Positions 51,079 through 60,118 are shown, counted from the first letter of the stretch. The stretch: 64,000 nucleotides of DNA from Mesostigma viride (GCA_009746045.1 RPFO01000050.1:2353868-2417867); one strand, 5' to 3'. Numbers and translations are program-made. Notes: generated from the letters alone by a model not told the origin.

Positions 51079-51161
51079 CTAGGCGACCTAACTTCTCACG
51101 GCAAGCGTGTCTATGGGGCGATTTCGAACGGTGCGCGTGCGACCTCACACGGACTGGGCTG

Positions 51162-51692
51162 ATGGGGAACTCTGTCTCAGCCATGCAACACGCGGACAGG
51201 GTGAGCGAGGAGGACAAGCCCCAGCTCATGGAGTGTCTAATGGAAGGATGTTTGGACATTTCTGAGAACTGTTATGATCGTTTTAAACGCATACGGTGTT
51301 TGATGAAACACCCCCCCCCAGAACCCATGGACATAAAAAGGAGGTACCTCACTCTCAAACAACTTTTCCACGGCACCCCCCTCCAACCGCTTGTGGCTGC
51401 CACGAGGGAAAAGGTGAAAAAGCGCGTGCCGCTAGAGTTGGGGGTGGACATGGATGAAGTTTTTGAATCTCAAGACAAAGCGTTTGAGGCGTGGCAAAGC
51501 AGGCGTGCGGAGATTGAGGCGGGCAAGGCGGCAGAGGAAGAGTACCTGCGCAACAAAAGACTGATCAAAGAGGAATACCTGAATCGAAAGAGGCGGCAGC
51601 AGGAAGAGGCGAGGGTTGCAGCGCAAGAAGAGAAGAAGCGAAAAGAGATGAGGAAATTGAACACGCACGACATCAGGAAGTTCTTTGGCTGA
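51162..51692 (+). CDS. J-like helical protein with PIP-box-like C-terminus (short paralogue)
   Basis: This 176-residue protein starts MGNSVS, an N-myristoylation-type sequence, at the ATG 51162. Helical residues 15-90 (NCYDRFKRIRCLMKHP...DIKRRYLTLKQLFHGTPL) match in layout the J-domain-like region of the protein at 58476-59798 but lack the HPD motif. A long charged coiled coil follows (about 110-165), and the end is NTHDIRKFFG, which resembles a PCNA-binding box. The same start and end features occur in the longer paralogue. The upstream extension of the frame runs through regulatory repeats and is not used. Confidence 0.5.
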   Translation: MGNSVSAMQHADRVSEEDKPQLMECLMEGCLDISENCYDRFKRIRCLMKHPPPEPMDIKRRYLTLKQLFHGTPLQPLVAATREKVKKRVPLELGVDMDEVFESQDKAFEAWQSRRAEIEAGKAAEEEYLRNKRLIKEEYLNRKRRQQEEARVAAQEEKKRKEMRKLNTHDIRKFFG

Positions 51693-52197
51693 CTATGCCG
51701 CACGTGTACACGCCCGCCCCCCTCAACGCGGCCATGTCACGCGTGGACAGTTTATAGTAACACCGCGTGGACAGAGAGGGTGAGCGGCAAACGCTTTTAC
51801 ATAACAACTCCTCGAACACTCGTGACATCACTTGCCTCATGAGCGAGCGGTACGTGCGGTGGATCACCCAAGTGAAGGGGACGTACTCGATGACGGCTTT
51901 GTATGGCGCCTGTGCCACGTGACACCTCAATATCTCCTCCACGCCGCGAGAGTTGTCCGCGTAAACCACGGCGTGCGTGAACTGCACCAAGTCTTGTTCG
52001 CGCGGACACCATCGAGCCATGTACTCGTGCACCATGCGGCCTGCATCCACGGGGTGCAAACCGCACGCATGGCAGGCGTCAAGAAAATACCTCACATGCC
52101 CCTTGCACGTGACGTGGTCAAAATTGGACTGACACGAGGGACACAAATCTGTGTTGATGTCGCAGGCATCGACCGGGACTTTACAAATTGTGCACAT
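51673..52197 (-). CDS. Hypothetical zinc-knuckle protein
   Basis: This 174-residue protein starts MCTICKVPVDACDINTDLCPSCQ, two CxxC pairs that probably bind zinc, followed by further Cys/His residues (TCKGHVRYFLDACHACGLH). The C-terminal part is helical. The ATG at 52195-52197 is used, as the longer frame starts with TTG. It overlaps the converging gene at 51692 by 20 bases. Confidence 0.5.
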   Translation of the reverse strand: MCTICKVPVDACDINTDLCPSCQSNFDHVTCKGHVRYFLDACHACGLHPVDAGRMVHEYMARWCPREQDLVQFTHAVVYADNSRGVEEILRCHVAQAPYKAVIEYVPFTWVIHRTYRSLMRQVMSRVFEELLCKSVCRSPSLSTRCYYKLSTRDMAALRGAGVYTCGIVSQRTS

Positions 52198-52219
52198 TCT
52201 TTTCAATTCATCATGCTTT

Positions 52220-53371
52220 TTATTTTTTACTTAATAAAACTCTCAAGCATTTCAACAAATAATCAACCTCCTTCTGCGTAGTGTACACACTGAGGCCTAT
52301 CCTGACGGTCGCCTTCTCTACGTCCTCCGGAACGCCTATCGCTTGCAACACACGGCTCCTCTTAGACTTGGAGCACGCGCTTCCAACGTTTGCGCACACG
52401 TCATGTTTAGAAAGGTGCTTCACTAGCTGCCTCCCATCGGTTCCCGGGATCGCGAAACTTATGAGGTTGCCCATGCGCCTCTCTGGATGACTAGGTCCGT
52501 TGAACATGGCACCCAACTTCTCTAGACCATCTCTGGTACTTTGAGTCAAAACCTCCACGCGCTTCCAATCGCGCCGCCCCTTGCGAGACATGTTGATGCG
52601 AACGGCGTCCGCCAGGCTTGCAATGAGAGGGGGGCTCTCTGTCCCGGGACGCACGCCGTGCTCTTGACCGCCCCCGAACATCATGGGCTTGACGTCAGAT
52701 ATGCCGCCCCGAACCACCAAAGCGCCAACCCCCTTTATCCCGTGTATCTTGTGACCAGATACCGTGAAACTGTCCATGTACTGCTTACCGTGGATGGGCG
52801 CCTTGCCCGCAACCTGCGTGGTGTCGGCGTGTATGTGCACGTCCTTGCCCACAGCGCGACGAATGCCGGCAAAATTCTGTATGGTGCCTATCTCGTTGTT
52901 TGCGTAGATCACCGCGCACAACTTTATTCTCCCCTTCCATTTTCGCGCAACCCTGTGTAGGCTCTCCATATCGACAAACCCTTCTCTATCTACTGGCAGC
53001 TGGATGACCTTCACAGCACCCCTCGTGACCTTGCGCACGTTCAACAGTGGCTGTATGATGCTAGGGTGCTCGATCTTTGTGGTGAGGACCACGCCCTTCC
53101 AGTGTGCTCGCTCCAGCACGCTGTGGATTATGAGGTTGTTTGATTCGGTGGCGCCCGCAGTGAATACCACGTCCCCCGGTTTTGACCCCACCCCCTTTGC
53201 CACGATGCCACGCGCCCTCTCGATGACCGCGTGCGACGCTTGTCCGGTGACGTGACTGCTCGACGCATTCCCGTACAGTGAGAGTGACACTTCGGCCATG
53301 TTGTCTACTACCTGCTTGTGTGGCTTTGTCGTGCTGTTATTGTCAAAATAAAAAACATCGCGTGTCTTCAT
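52220..53371 (-). CDS. Cysteine desulfurase (NifS/IscS-like)
   Basis: This 383-residue PLP enzyme has the N-terminal FYFDNNSTTKPH, the GATESNN phosphate-binding segment, ANNEIGT, the D-x-x-Q pair in HADTTQVAGK, the PLP lysine in SGHKIHGIKG, the GGGQEHGVRPGT loop and the catalytic Cys loop GSACSKSKRSRVL. All key residues are present, so it should convert cysteine to alanine and pass persulfide sulfur on for Fe-S or tRNA thiolation. No mitochondrial targeting peptide is evident after the ATG at 53369-53371; an upstream TTG extension exists. A desulfurase is rare in viruses and suggests acquisition from a cellular source. Confidence 0.88.
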   Translation of the reverse strand: MKTRDVFYFDNNSTTKPHKQVVDNMAEVSLSLYGNASSSHVTGQASHAVIERARGIVAKGVGSKPGDVVFTAGATESNNLIIHSVLERAHWKGVVLTTKIEHPSIIQPLLNVRKVTRGAVKVIQLPVDREGFVDMESLHRVARKWKGRIKLCAVIYANNEIGTIQNFAGIRRAVGKDVHIHADTTQVAGKAPIHGKQYMDSFTVSGHKIHGIKGVGALVVRGGISDVKPMMFGGGQEHGVRPGTESPPLIASLADAVRINMSRKGRRDWKRVEVLTQSTRDGLEKLGAMFNGPSHPERRMGNLISFAIPGTDGRQLVKHLSKHDVCANVGSACSKSKRSRVLQAIGVPEDVEKATVRIGLSVYTTQKEVDYLLKCLRVLLSKK

Positions 53372-53487
53372 CGCGCCTTTAGTGTTATCTGTGATATTGT
53401 TCGTCACCGTATCAATCGCGTGCCGCGTTATTGGCAATGCGTTCCATGCACAAAACTTTTGTGTGGTTATAGGCAGTATGAATTCAC

Positions 53488-53724
53488 ATGAGCGATGGAT
53501 GGTACAAAGACATGCTGGCGTGTTCAGAAGTTAAAGAGACCACAAAGAAGCTGCACGAGCCACCTGTGTTAAAAGCACCAATTGTTAAGAAGCTAGACGA
53601 GCGCGGCGAGGCGCTATCAAAGCGTTACGAACAGTACGTGGAATCCACTTTCATTGCTGATATTTCAAAGGTGCGCTCTGGTGAGCTAAAAATTGCTCTC
53701 AAGGATATAGAGAATGAGTGGTGA
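53488..53724 (+). CDS. Hypothetical small charged protein
   Basis: This 78-residue protein (MSDGWYKDMLACSEVKETTKK...) is a Lys/Glu-rich helical product with no domain recognised. Its 3' end overlaps the next gene by 11 bases, so the two are probably co-expressed. Confidence 0.45.
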   Translation: MSDGWYKDMLACSEVKETTKKLHEPPVLKAPIVKKLDERGEALSKRYEQYVESTFIADISKVRSGELKIALKDIENEW

Positions 53725-54487
53725 AGGCATGACCACGTTGTCCATCACGGTAGCGGTGACATGCGCCATCAGGGCCGTCTTGTGGTACATCCTGTTTCTG
53801 ATTGGCACGGCACGCGTGGCCTATCGCAGATTTAAGGCCCTGATGGAGGTAGCAGACGAGGAAGAAGACATGGATGAAGAGTACGAGATAGAAGAAGTGC
53901 TGGCATGCAGTGACAAAAACTGGACTGACATGACGGCGCAATTTCTAAGGCTGATGAACCAACGCGATTCTGTATGCATCACCCCAGTGGAGATGATGGA
54001 GTCGATGTATCTGGATAGCGTTGTTGAAGCGTCGGGGACTCCCATGTCTCTGGCGGTCACGTACGTGCACCGCGGTCAAACGTATCTGGTCACCTACTCG
54101 CTCGCTGACACGGCCCCCGTGCGTTTCCCACCGGTGAAAGCAGACATAGAATCCTGCACTGGGCAGCCCACTGCGCCTGTCTTTTCGATTTTGTCTGCCT
54201 CGTTTGGCAATTGGTTCTCGTCTGAGGACAACGTGGACGTTACGGACGTCATAACGCGCCTTCTGGGTCCGGATAAAGATTTTTACGGTTCTGCCGGCGT
54301 AACGCAGCACATCTGGTGCATTGTGCAGTACCTGCGCGCCGAGGGGGTCATTATCGAAGACTCCAAGTGCACCAGGTTCTTGAGGGTCATCTGTGGCGAC
54401 GGGAGAACTCTTATATTCCACCCCGACACCAAGGGGTGCATCCTCAAGAGCGGCGTGCGCCAGGACCGACTTGTCCCCCTGACGTGA
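53714..54487 (+). CDS. Hypothetical protein with N-terminal TM
   Basis: This 257-residue protein has an N-terminal hydrophobic segment (LSITVAVTCAIRAVLWYILFLIGTA, about 9-33), an acidic stretch (EVADEEEDMDEEYEIEE) and a mixed alpha/beta C-terminal domain of about 190 residues (for example CGDGRTLIFHPDTKGCILKSG). It is probably anchored with the domain on one side of the membrane. It is tightly spaced before the VLTF2-like gene. Confidence 0.5.
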   Translation: MSGEGMTTLSITVAVTCAIRAVLWYILFLIGTARVAYRRFKALMEVADEEEDMDEEYEIEEVLACSDKNWTDMTAQFLRLMNQRDSVCITPVEMMESMYLDSVVEASGTPMSLAVTYVHRGQTYLVTYSLADTAPVRFPPVKADIESCTGQPTAPVFSILSASFGNWFSSEDNVDVTDVITRLLGPDKDFYGSAGVTQHIWCIVQYLRAEGVIIEDSKCTRFLRVICGDGRTLIFHPDTKGCILKSGVRQDRLVPLT

Positions 54488-54492
54488 GAGAA

Positions 54493-55233
54493 ATGGATGG
54501 CGCAGACGAAGACGACCGTCTATCCATCTGCAGCGACGCGGACGCCGAGGATGATGTGCCGACGGCTCCCGTCGTCTACAAGGGCAGGGCGCTACTGAAT
54601 CTGCTAGCGTCCAAGAAATGGCCAGTATCCACGGACGTTGCCTGCTGGTGGTGCTGTCACCAGTTCGACAACGTGCCGTGTCCTCTGCCCGTTGCGTACA
54701 AGGAGGGTAAGGGCTTCTTGGTGAAAGGGTGCTTCTGCTCCTTCAACTGCGCAAAGGCGTACAACTTTAGAGAGGAAGGCGCGGCCAGGGATCTGCACAA
54801 CCACTACCTCTTCCTCTTGACGCAGCGGCTGTGGTACAGCGAACATAAAGGCGTCCCGTTTCCAGGCATAATAGCCGCGCCTTCTAGGGCTACCCTCAAG
54901 ATGTTTGGAGGGTATATGGACATTGACACGTTTAGGCAAGCCTCCTCCACGCACATCCACATGGTCAGAGAGCCGCCATACCCCATGGAGGTCATACAGC
55001 AAGTGGATTGCGCCACCGCTATCAGCAACAAGCGCTATGCAGTGACCCAAGCCGACTCGGGCAAAAATGGCGGCAGTGTCGCGCAAGACGAACGGGTGTC
55101 AAAGAAAGCAGCAGAACTAGAGAGCCGCAAGCGTGCCAGACAGGAAGGAAACTTGGCTCTCAAAAGAGCCAAACCCATGATCAATAAGGGGTGTTCCCTC
55201 GACAAGTTTGTGAATGTTGCTAAGAAAAAATAA
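54493..55233 (+). CDS. VLTF2/A1L-like late transcription factor
   Basis: This 246-residue protein has the diagnostic segment VACWWCCHQFDNVPCPLPV...GCFCSFNCAKAYNF (about 47-95), a MYM/TRASH-like zinc-binding arrangement found in the viral late transcription factor VLTF2 family of nucleocytoplasmic viruses. The C-terminal 60 residues are basic (KKAAELESRKRAR ... LKRAKPMINKGC). The ATG at 54493 starts an acidic N-terminus. It would help the viral RNA polymerase at late promoters. Confidence 0.68.
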   Translation: MDGADEDDRLSICSDADAEDDVPTAPVVYKGRALLNLLASKKWPVSTDVACWWCCHQFDNVPCPLPVAYKEGKGFLVKGCFCSFNCAKAYNFREEGAARDLHNHYLFLLTQRLWYSEHKGVPFPGIIAAPSRATLKMFGGYMDIDTFRQASSTHIHMVREPPYPMEVIQQVDCATAISNKRYAVTQADSGKNGGSVAQDERVSKKAAELESRKRARQEGNLALKRAKPMINKGCSLDKFVNVAKKK

Positions 55234-55234
55234 A

Positions 55235-55522
55235 CTATTCGTAACAAGCTATGTGATTCTTGTCATATGAACCATTCATGCATGTAACGAGCACGTCTCC
55301 GTATATGGGTCTGCGAAACGCGAACGAAGCGAGCACGTTGATAGGCTGTCCTTTACTCTCCGCATGCGGGTCAAACTCGCCCACGGCGCCGCACATGCAA
55401 TGCACCGTGGGTATCGCCAACTCAGTTCCCGTTACGGCTACGCGCAATCGCGTCAAGTCCTTAAACGGGATGATGCCGTGGCTGGCGTCAAGGCTGTCAC
55501 ACGGCAAGACCAATATCTCCAT
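55235..55522 (-). CDS. Hypothetical small protein
   Basis: This 95-residue protein starts MEILVLPCDSLDASHGIIPFKDL, is mostly beta by composition and has four Cys. It converges with the VLTF2-like gene with one base between stops. No family recognised. Confidence 0.45.
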   Translation of the reverse strand: MEILVLPCDSLDASHGIIPFKDLTRLRVAVTGTELAIPTVHCMCGAVGEFDPHAESKGQPINVLASFAFRRPIYGDVLVTCMNGSYDKNHIACYE

Positions 55523-55552
55523 TTAAAATTTACTGAATACTATTATACCGGT

Positions 55553-56788
55553 ATGGCTGACAATTCTGCGTTTCTGGACACAAAGGACGCGATGGGCGCG
55601 GTGAGGGACGCGCCACCTTGCACGCAAGTGGGTGAGAACTTGCGTCACTATTGCGTGAGTGGAAAAGGCGAAAGTGTTTCTTTGACCAAGGAGCGTACGG
55701 AATGCGCGAAGGGAGTGTCAAGCATTCTGGATCGAGAGCAAGCAGTGAAAATGGCATTGCGTTTGCACCCTGAAATCCCAACTAGAGCCATCGAGACAGC
55801 AACTAAGTCAGATTTGTGCACACTCGTCTCCGACGAAATGATCGAGAACATAACTCGAGCCATGTGTGTTTCCGACTTGGCTAAGCACGCCGACTCAAAG
55901 ACAAGGCTGGCACTCGCAGCGTCTGCACTCACCGACACCCCGATGCACTCGCTTGCCGGTATGTCCAGAGAGGCATTATGTTTAGCCGTGGGGTCTTCAA
56001 TGACACCGGAGCAGAGGGCGAGCGCGATGTCTTCTTCTGACTTTGTGTCAGGGCTACCGTGGAAGGATATAGGAAAGAAAGCCGCAAGTCTCTTAAAGCT
56101 GTCTGAGCATAACACCTGCACAAGGACCTGTTTGGTGGAATTATTGCACTTTCTGGTCACGTTGTTAGGTGGCGAAGAGAAGGGCGTTGCAATGACTGCC
56201 AATGTGCCGCTCGTCGCAAAAGTTGCGCTGACGCCCTCTGATGTGTGGAACACACTTGCTGATATGGGGGGGTCTGACAGCAAGGGGGTGGATGCGCTCC
56301 AGGCGTCCATGCGCGGCATGGCGGGCGCCGAGACCGTGGAAGACGCAAAGAAGTCTCAAGGGGGCAGTGTCGCATTGGATTTTTTTGACTCGCAGTCCCA
56401 CGCCACAAGCCAGGCGGGTGTGCCGGGTGGGGTGCGTGGTGCGTGCCTTGCCGCTGTGATGCGCAGGCACTCTGTAAGGTCCGAGTGCATACTAAAGTTC
56501 CTTCGCGGCAACAGGTCCAGAGTGTACGACACCGCGTCTTCTGGAAGGGAACACATTGTCACGTCGGCACGCGTTCGTATATTCAGAGAGGGAGACTCTA
56601 GTCCGCGTGATGCAGCTGTCGTGTCTCGATCCCACCCTGTTGGTTCGGCGTGCGTAATGCGTATGGGTAACAAAAACGTCGCCTCGTGTGACGGTCGTGC
56701 GAGTGACGCAGTAATCAGCAGAATGTTGTTGACGGTAAACCCCAGTTCTCGCGTGAGCGGCAGGGCTGCTTGCACGCTGTGCGGCTAA
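55553..56788 (+). CDS. Hypothetical Ser/Ala-rich protein
   Basis: This 411-residue protein starts at the ATG 55553 (MADNSAFLDTKDAMG), a few bases after a TATTATACC stretch. It is Ser/Ala/Thr/Val rich with spaced Cys residues and short helical segments, and ends GRAACTLCG. No TM segments or known motifs are seen. The upstream extension to 55364 lies antisense to another gene and is not used. A virion role is possible but unsupported. Confidence 0.5.
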   Translation: MADNSAFLDTKDAMGAVRDAPPCTQVGENLRHYCVSGKGESVSLTKERTECAKGVSSILDREQAVKMALRLHPEIPTRAIETATKSDLCTLVSDEMIENITRAMCVSDLAKHADSKTRLALAASALTDTPMHSLAGMSREALCLAVGSSMTPEQRASAMSSSDFVSGLPWKDIGKKAASLLKLSEHNTCTRTCLVELLHFLVTLLGGEEKGVAMTANVPLVAKVALTPSDVWNTLADMGGSDSKGVDALQASMRGMAGAETVEDAKKSQGGSVALDFFDSQSHATSQAGVPGGVRGACLAAVMRRHSVRSECILKFLRGNRSRVYDTASSGREHIVTSARVRIFREGDSSPRDAAVVSRSHPVGSACVMRMGNKNVASCDGRASDAVISRMLLTVNPSSRVSGRAACTLCG

Positions 56789-56836
56789 AGAGTGGGAAAA
56801 GATGTCGATGTCCTCTGTATACCTGTTCAGGCACGC

Positions 56837-57415
56837 ATGGACACCCTGGTGTGCGGCGCCTGCAATCAGTCCAAGGACCGGAATCTGTTTGATAGCCGGA
56901 ACAAAAGGTATTCGGCGCTGTGCAGGGATTGTAGACGGGTGTCGGTGACAAAGTACAGAAACTCCAAGGATGGCTATTTCAGGAACATTCTCGGAAAAAT
57001 TGCCAGAAACCCTAAGAAGCGCGAGAGTGTGAGGGTGTCTGACAAGGACCTACTAGCACTGTGGGATAGACAAGGAGGCAAGTGTGCTATCACAGGTGTT
57101 GAACTGCAGCACGAGTACAGGTGGGATGGAAAGCGCTACCCGTTTTCAGCGGCGATGGACTTGGTTGACCCGGTTTCGGGGTACGAGGCGAGCAATGTCA
57201 GACTGGTGTGCAATTTTGTGCATGAAATGAAAGGCAGGAAGCCGCTGGACGAGTTCCTAGCTGATTGCAAGATTATTGTTGATCGCGCTGAACCGCCCCC
57301 AGATACGGTGTCATTGTCAGAAGCTTTGTTGGAGGCGGCCTCTGACACCGGGTCCACGTCAGCACACGAAGATATTCCACCGCTCGCGCCCCCCCGGTGG
57401 TCTGACCAGGTATAA
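56837..57415 (+). CDS. HNH-type endonuclease-like protein
   Basis: This 192-residue protein starts at the ATG 56837. A zinc ribbon (LVCGACNQSKDRNLFD ... LCRDC, residues 4-36) is followed by GGKCAITGVELQ ... FSAAMDLVDPVSGYEASNVRLVCNFVHEMKG (about 92-150). This has the DxxDP..GY...N..LVC...N/H.MK layout of HNH nucleases in phages and giant viruses, although the usual catalytic His position reads Ala-Met-Asp, so activity is uncertain. The C-terminus is acidic and proline-rich. Confidence 0.6.
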   Translation: MDTLVCGACNQSKDRNLFDSRNKRYSALCRDCRRVSVTKYRNSKDGYFRNILGKIARNPKKRESVRVSDKDLLALWDRQGGKCAITGVELQHEYRWDGKRYPFSAAMDLVDPVSGYEASNVRLVCNFVHEMKGRKPLDEFLADCKIIVDRAEPPPDTVSLSEALLEAASDTGSTSAHEDIPPLAPPRWSDQV

Positions 57416-57418
57416 ATA
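57411..57418 (+). promoter_or_regulatory. TATA box of the DUF5871-like gene
   Basis: TATAAATA overlaps the stop codon of the HNH gene, followed by a GC-rich leader of about 110 bases before the ATG at 57530. This is a canonical eukaryotic core promoter sequence, the strongest one seen in the window. Confidence 0.55.
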
Positions 57419-57529
57419 CTTGACGCGTGCAGTGTGGGTCAGGAGTCAGGTCTCGCGTGCCTGTGAGTTGCTCGCGTCCAGTGTCCACAAACGTCCACAG
57501 CGTCCGCAAGCGTTTGCAGCTGAGTCATC

Positions 57530-58213
57530 ATGGCGTCCACCATCGTCCTATTCGAGGACTTTGACCCGGAAAAGGTCATTTACCGCGATCCAAAAAGGTC
57601 TACCACCGGGGGTCTTTCGGTATATCTCAACTACGACAAGGAAGGGAGGGAAATCCCCATCCGCATCCAGACACCTAGGATGAGAATCCCGTTTGGCATC
57701 AGCTGCTTTGAAGGAAAGGCACAGGCGCAGAAATACAGTCTGGACCTCAGCTTTGACGACTACCAAAGCAAGGAGGAAGACGTTGGCAAGTTTTACGACC
57801 GATGGACCGCGTTTGACGATCGCAACAAGAATACCTCGTTCGAGAAAAGCACCACTTGGTTCAACAAAAAGATAAGCTTTGATGTCGTCAACGAGCTGTA
57901 CACGTCCGCAATCAAGCCATCCAAGAAGGAGCAGTACCCCCCGACCCTCAAATGCTCTATCCCATTTCGCAACGGGAAGCCCGACTGCCAGTTCTTTGAC
58001 GAGAACAAAGAGCTTGCCTCCATGGAAGATGTCGAGAAGGGCATGGAAGTGCAAGTCATTCTCGAGGTTCCAAGGCTGTGGTTTATGGACAAGCAATTTG
58101 GATGCAGCCCCGTGGTAAAGATGGTGCAATTTTTCCCAAACAATCGCATCCCACATAGTTACTCTTTCATTGAGAGAGAGGGTGTCGACAACTGCGCCGA
58201 TGGGGCGCCATAA
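57530..58213 (+). CDS. DUF5871-like viral protein
   Basis: This 227-residue protein has the pattern V.YRDPKRSTTGGLSVYLNYD....PIRIQTPRMRIPFGIS....KAQAQKYSLDLSF, then FYDRWTAFDD and a FF/W-rich second half. I associate it with a protein family restricted to chlorovirus-, mimivirus- and iridovirus-type genomes (DUF5871-like), sometimes suggested to bind single-stranded DNA. No catalytic motif is visible. The strong TATA box and long leader suggest high expression. Confidence 0.55.
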   Translation: MASTIVLFEDFDPEKVIYRDPKRSTTGGLSVYLNYDKEGREIPIRIQTPRMRIPFGISCFEGKAQAQKYSLDLSFDDYQSKEEDVGKFYDRWTAFDDRNKNTSFEKSTTWFNKKISFDVVNELYTSAIKPSKKEQYPPTLKCSIPFRNGKPDCQFFDENKELASMEDVEKGMEVQVILEVPRLWFMDKQFGCSPVVKMVQFFPNNRIPHSYSFIEREGVDNCADGAP

Positions 58214-58381
58214 ACAGCAACACTGTGCGGCTAAAGTCTTGGGATGAATAAAAAGGATTTATTAAACATTTTCTTTGTTTACAATGTCAACACTGAGTCT
58301 CATTTAATGAAGCTGACCGTAAATTTTGGAAGCAGATCAACAAAATAACGCGCGTACACGCCTGTTCAACAGGCAAAACCC

Positions 58382-58489
58382 ATGAGCCCAGGTGAGAGAA
58401 AGGCCTTCATGGTATTACTTGCTCTAGTACTTGTCGCAATCCTGGTAGCATACGCGTACAAAGGCAAGAAGATGTTCAAGTTGAGATAG
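58382..58489 (+). CDS. Tiny one-TM protein, 35 residues
   Basis: The ORF reads MSPGERKAF, one TM helix (MVLLALVLVAILVAYAY) and a basic tail, then TAG. It is too short for usual gene calling but has the look of small virion membrane proteins. It overlaps the converging gene end at 58476 by 14 bases. Confidence 0.5.
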   Translation: MSPGERKAFMVLLALVLVAILVAYAYKGKKMFKLR

Positions 58490-59798
58490 GCTGTTTCCGG
58501 AAATAACTCCGTATGTCTCCATTCCGCATGGGCGCAAAAGGCTTTGTGGATGACGCCCCGCTATTGGACGCGCTAGAGGGCGTAGACGAAGAACACGCGG
58601 ACTCGGCGCGATTGCTATTGGACCGAGGAACGCTTGATGATGTTCTGCCGACCTTGTGCAGTCTCCCGCGCGGGCGAGCCCCTCTCGGACGCGCGTGAAC
58701 GGTCTCGTCCACGCTCTCATTTTCAGAGTCGTCGTCCTCTTCTTCGTCTTCTTCGTCCTCATCGTCGCCAGACACCTCCGCCTCGTCGTCGACAAACACG
58801 CACCCCCGCCTTCTGCGAGGGGCCCTGCGCTGTGGAGCGCTCTGTCTGCTGCTGCTGGCCCTGCCGACCCCTCCCCCCCTTTTCTTTGTGCTGCCTCCCT
58901 CCCGCTGCTCAACTTGCTTCCTGCCATCCATCCACGCAGCAAAAGAGCGCGGCTTGAAGCTCTGCACGTTAGCAGTCACGGGCCTGCTTGGGGCGACCAG
59001 GACCCCCTCTCCCTTCTTTGTGTCATTACGCGCGCCGCGGGGCCACCAGGACGGGCGCATGGACGGAAATTCAGCATAGAACTCTTCCAGCGTGTAGCCC
59101 GGTTTCATCTCCTGTCGCCTATTGTACATGCACAAGGACCGGTGCCCTTCGATGGCTTCTTTGACCAGCTCATACGGGCATTTGTCTTTCGCGCGGCGGC
59201 TGAGCCTGCCTCTCAGCATAGAAACAATCGTGATGGCGCGACGCGCATCTACTCGATCCAAGGCCTCAAAGAAACCCTGAACGCCCAGGTCCATCCGCAC
59301 ACGGTGGTTTTCCGCCGAGCCCTCGCATGCCAACATGCAGGCTTCAGATATGATGAACTCGGCCAGCCCCTCCGCCTCCAACTCGTCGTTGTCGCGATCC
59401 TCGAGACACGCGTTGAGGGTCTTATCCCACAAAGACTCCCATGGGTCGGCAGTGTTGCATGCCGAAAATATCCGGTCAGGGGTGTCAAAAAACGTGAAAA
59501 AAGTAAGCTTGTGACACTCGATCTTGTGAAAGCACTCGTTCATTAGCTGAAATATCTCGGTAGACCGACTATTCATCCACTTGTCGGGGTGAATATGCTT
59601 CGAGATGCGTCGAAAATTGGCCTTTGCCACCTCCATATCAGCCAATGCACGCTGGCTTTCCCTGCGTGCCAGTCTGTAAATCTTAATGGCGTCGCCGGAA
59701 AGCGGAACATTGCCAAGGAGCAAGCGCTGGAAAAAATCCTTCTTTTCGCTGGTAGACAATTTGTCGAATGTTTTGAGCGTGCTGTCGATATTTCCCAT
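58476..59798 (-). CDS. J-domain-like protein with PIP-box-like C-terminus (long paralogue)
   Basis: This 440-residue protein starts MGNIDS, a myristoylation-type sequence, at the ATG 59796-59798. Residues about 40-100 hold NFRRISKHIHPDKWMNSRSTEIFQLMNECF, with the HPD tripeptide and flanking helices of a J-domain that would stimulate Hsp70. A helical domain follows to about residue 260, then a long basic and acidic low-complexity region. The end is RNGDIRSYFRKQP, resembling a PCNA-binding box. It is a longer relative of the protein at 51162-51692 and lies divergent from another DNA-binding-type gene (60225) in the same arrangement. Confidence 0.55.
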   Translation of the reverse strand: MGNIDSTLKTFDKLSTSEKKDFFQRLLLGNVPLSGDAIKIYRLARRESQRALADMEVAKANFRRISKHIHPDKWMNSRSTEIFQLMNECFHKIECHKLTFFTFFDTPDRIFSACNTADPWESLWDKTLNACLEDRDNDELEAEGLAEFIISEACMLACEGSAENHRVRMDLGVQGFFEALDRVDARRAITIVSMLRGRLSRRAKDKCPYELVKEAIEGHRSLCMYNRRQEMKPGYTLEEFYAEFPSMRPSWWPRGARNDTKKGEGVLVAPSRPVTANVQSFKPRSFAAWMDGRKQVEQREGGSTKKRGGGVGRASSSRQSAPQRRAPRRRRGCVFVDDEAEVSGDDEDEEDEEEDDDSENESVDETVHARPRGARPRGRLHKVGRTSSSVPRSNSNRAESACSSSTPSSASNSGASSTKPFAPMRNGDIRSYFRKQPIST

Positions 59799-59957
59799 GG
59801 CTACGTGACCATCATTCGCTTTTTTAAAGGATGAGCGCGCCTGGAACCGCTTGTCGTGTGAAATCGAACGCAGTGTTACTCTTTGGTCCGACTTGTTAGT
59901 GAGTCGCGAACGTGACCGCCCGAGCGCGCGGCTGTCCGTCCGTACATCGGTACAGAT

Positions 59958-60118
59958 ATTTCGTTTGAGTCGGTACAGAAAGATATTTTGCAAAATATCT
60001 CTAAAATATCTCGAAAATATCTGTAAATATCTTCTGAACGCCGCGTCGGGCGGTACGGCACCATTTTACGACGCTTGCAAGTAAATATCTGTCCGTACAG
60101 GGGCCGAGTGGATATTTT
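59958..60118. promoter_or_regulatory. AAATATC/GTCCGTAC motif cluster 5
   Basis: About nine AAATATC-type copies lie in 160 bases (for example GCAAAATATCTCTAAAATATC near 59990-60010), with GTCCGTAC at 59938 and 60091. It occupies the divergent gap between the J-like gene and the BRO-like gene. Confidence 0.6.

Noticed and set aside
50698-51162. Frames running through the inverted repeat (50350-50646 minus and 50698-51162 plus)
   Set aside because: The same peptide appears in both because the arms are inverted copies. Coding there would be a by-product of the repeat, and the gene downstream has a good ATG at 51162.
58656-59546. 296-codon plus frame opposite the long J-like protein
   Set aside because: It is antisense to a gene with HPD and terminal motifs, and its composition follows from the low-complexity coding on the other strand.
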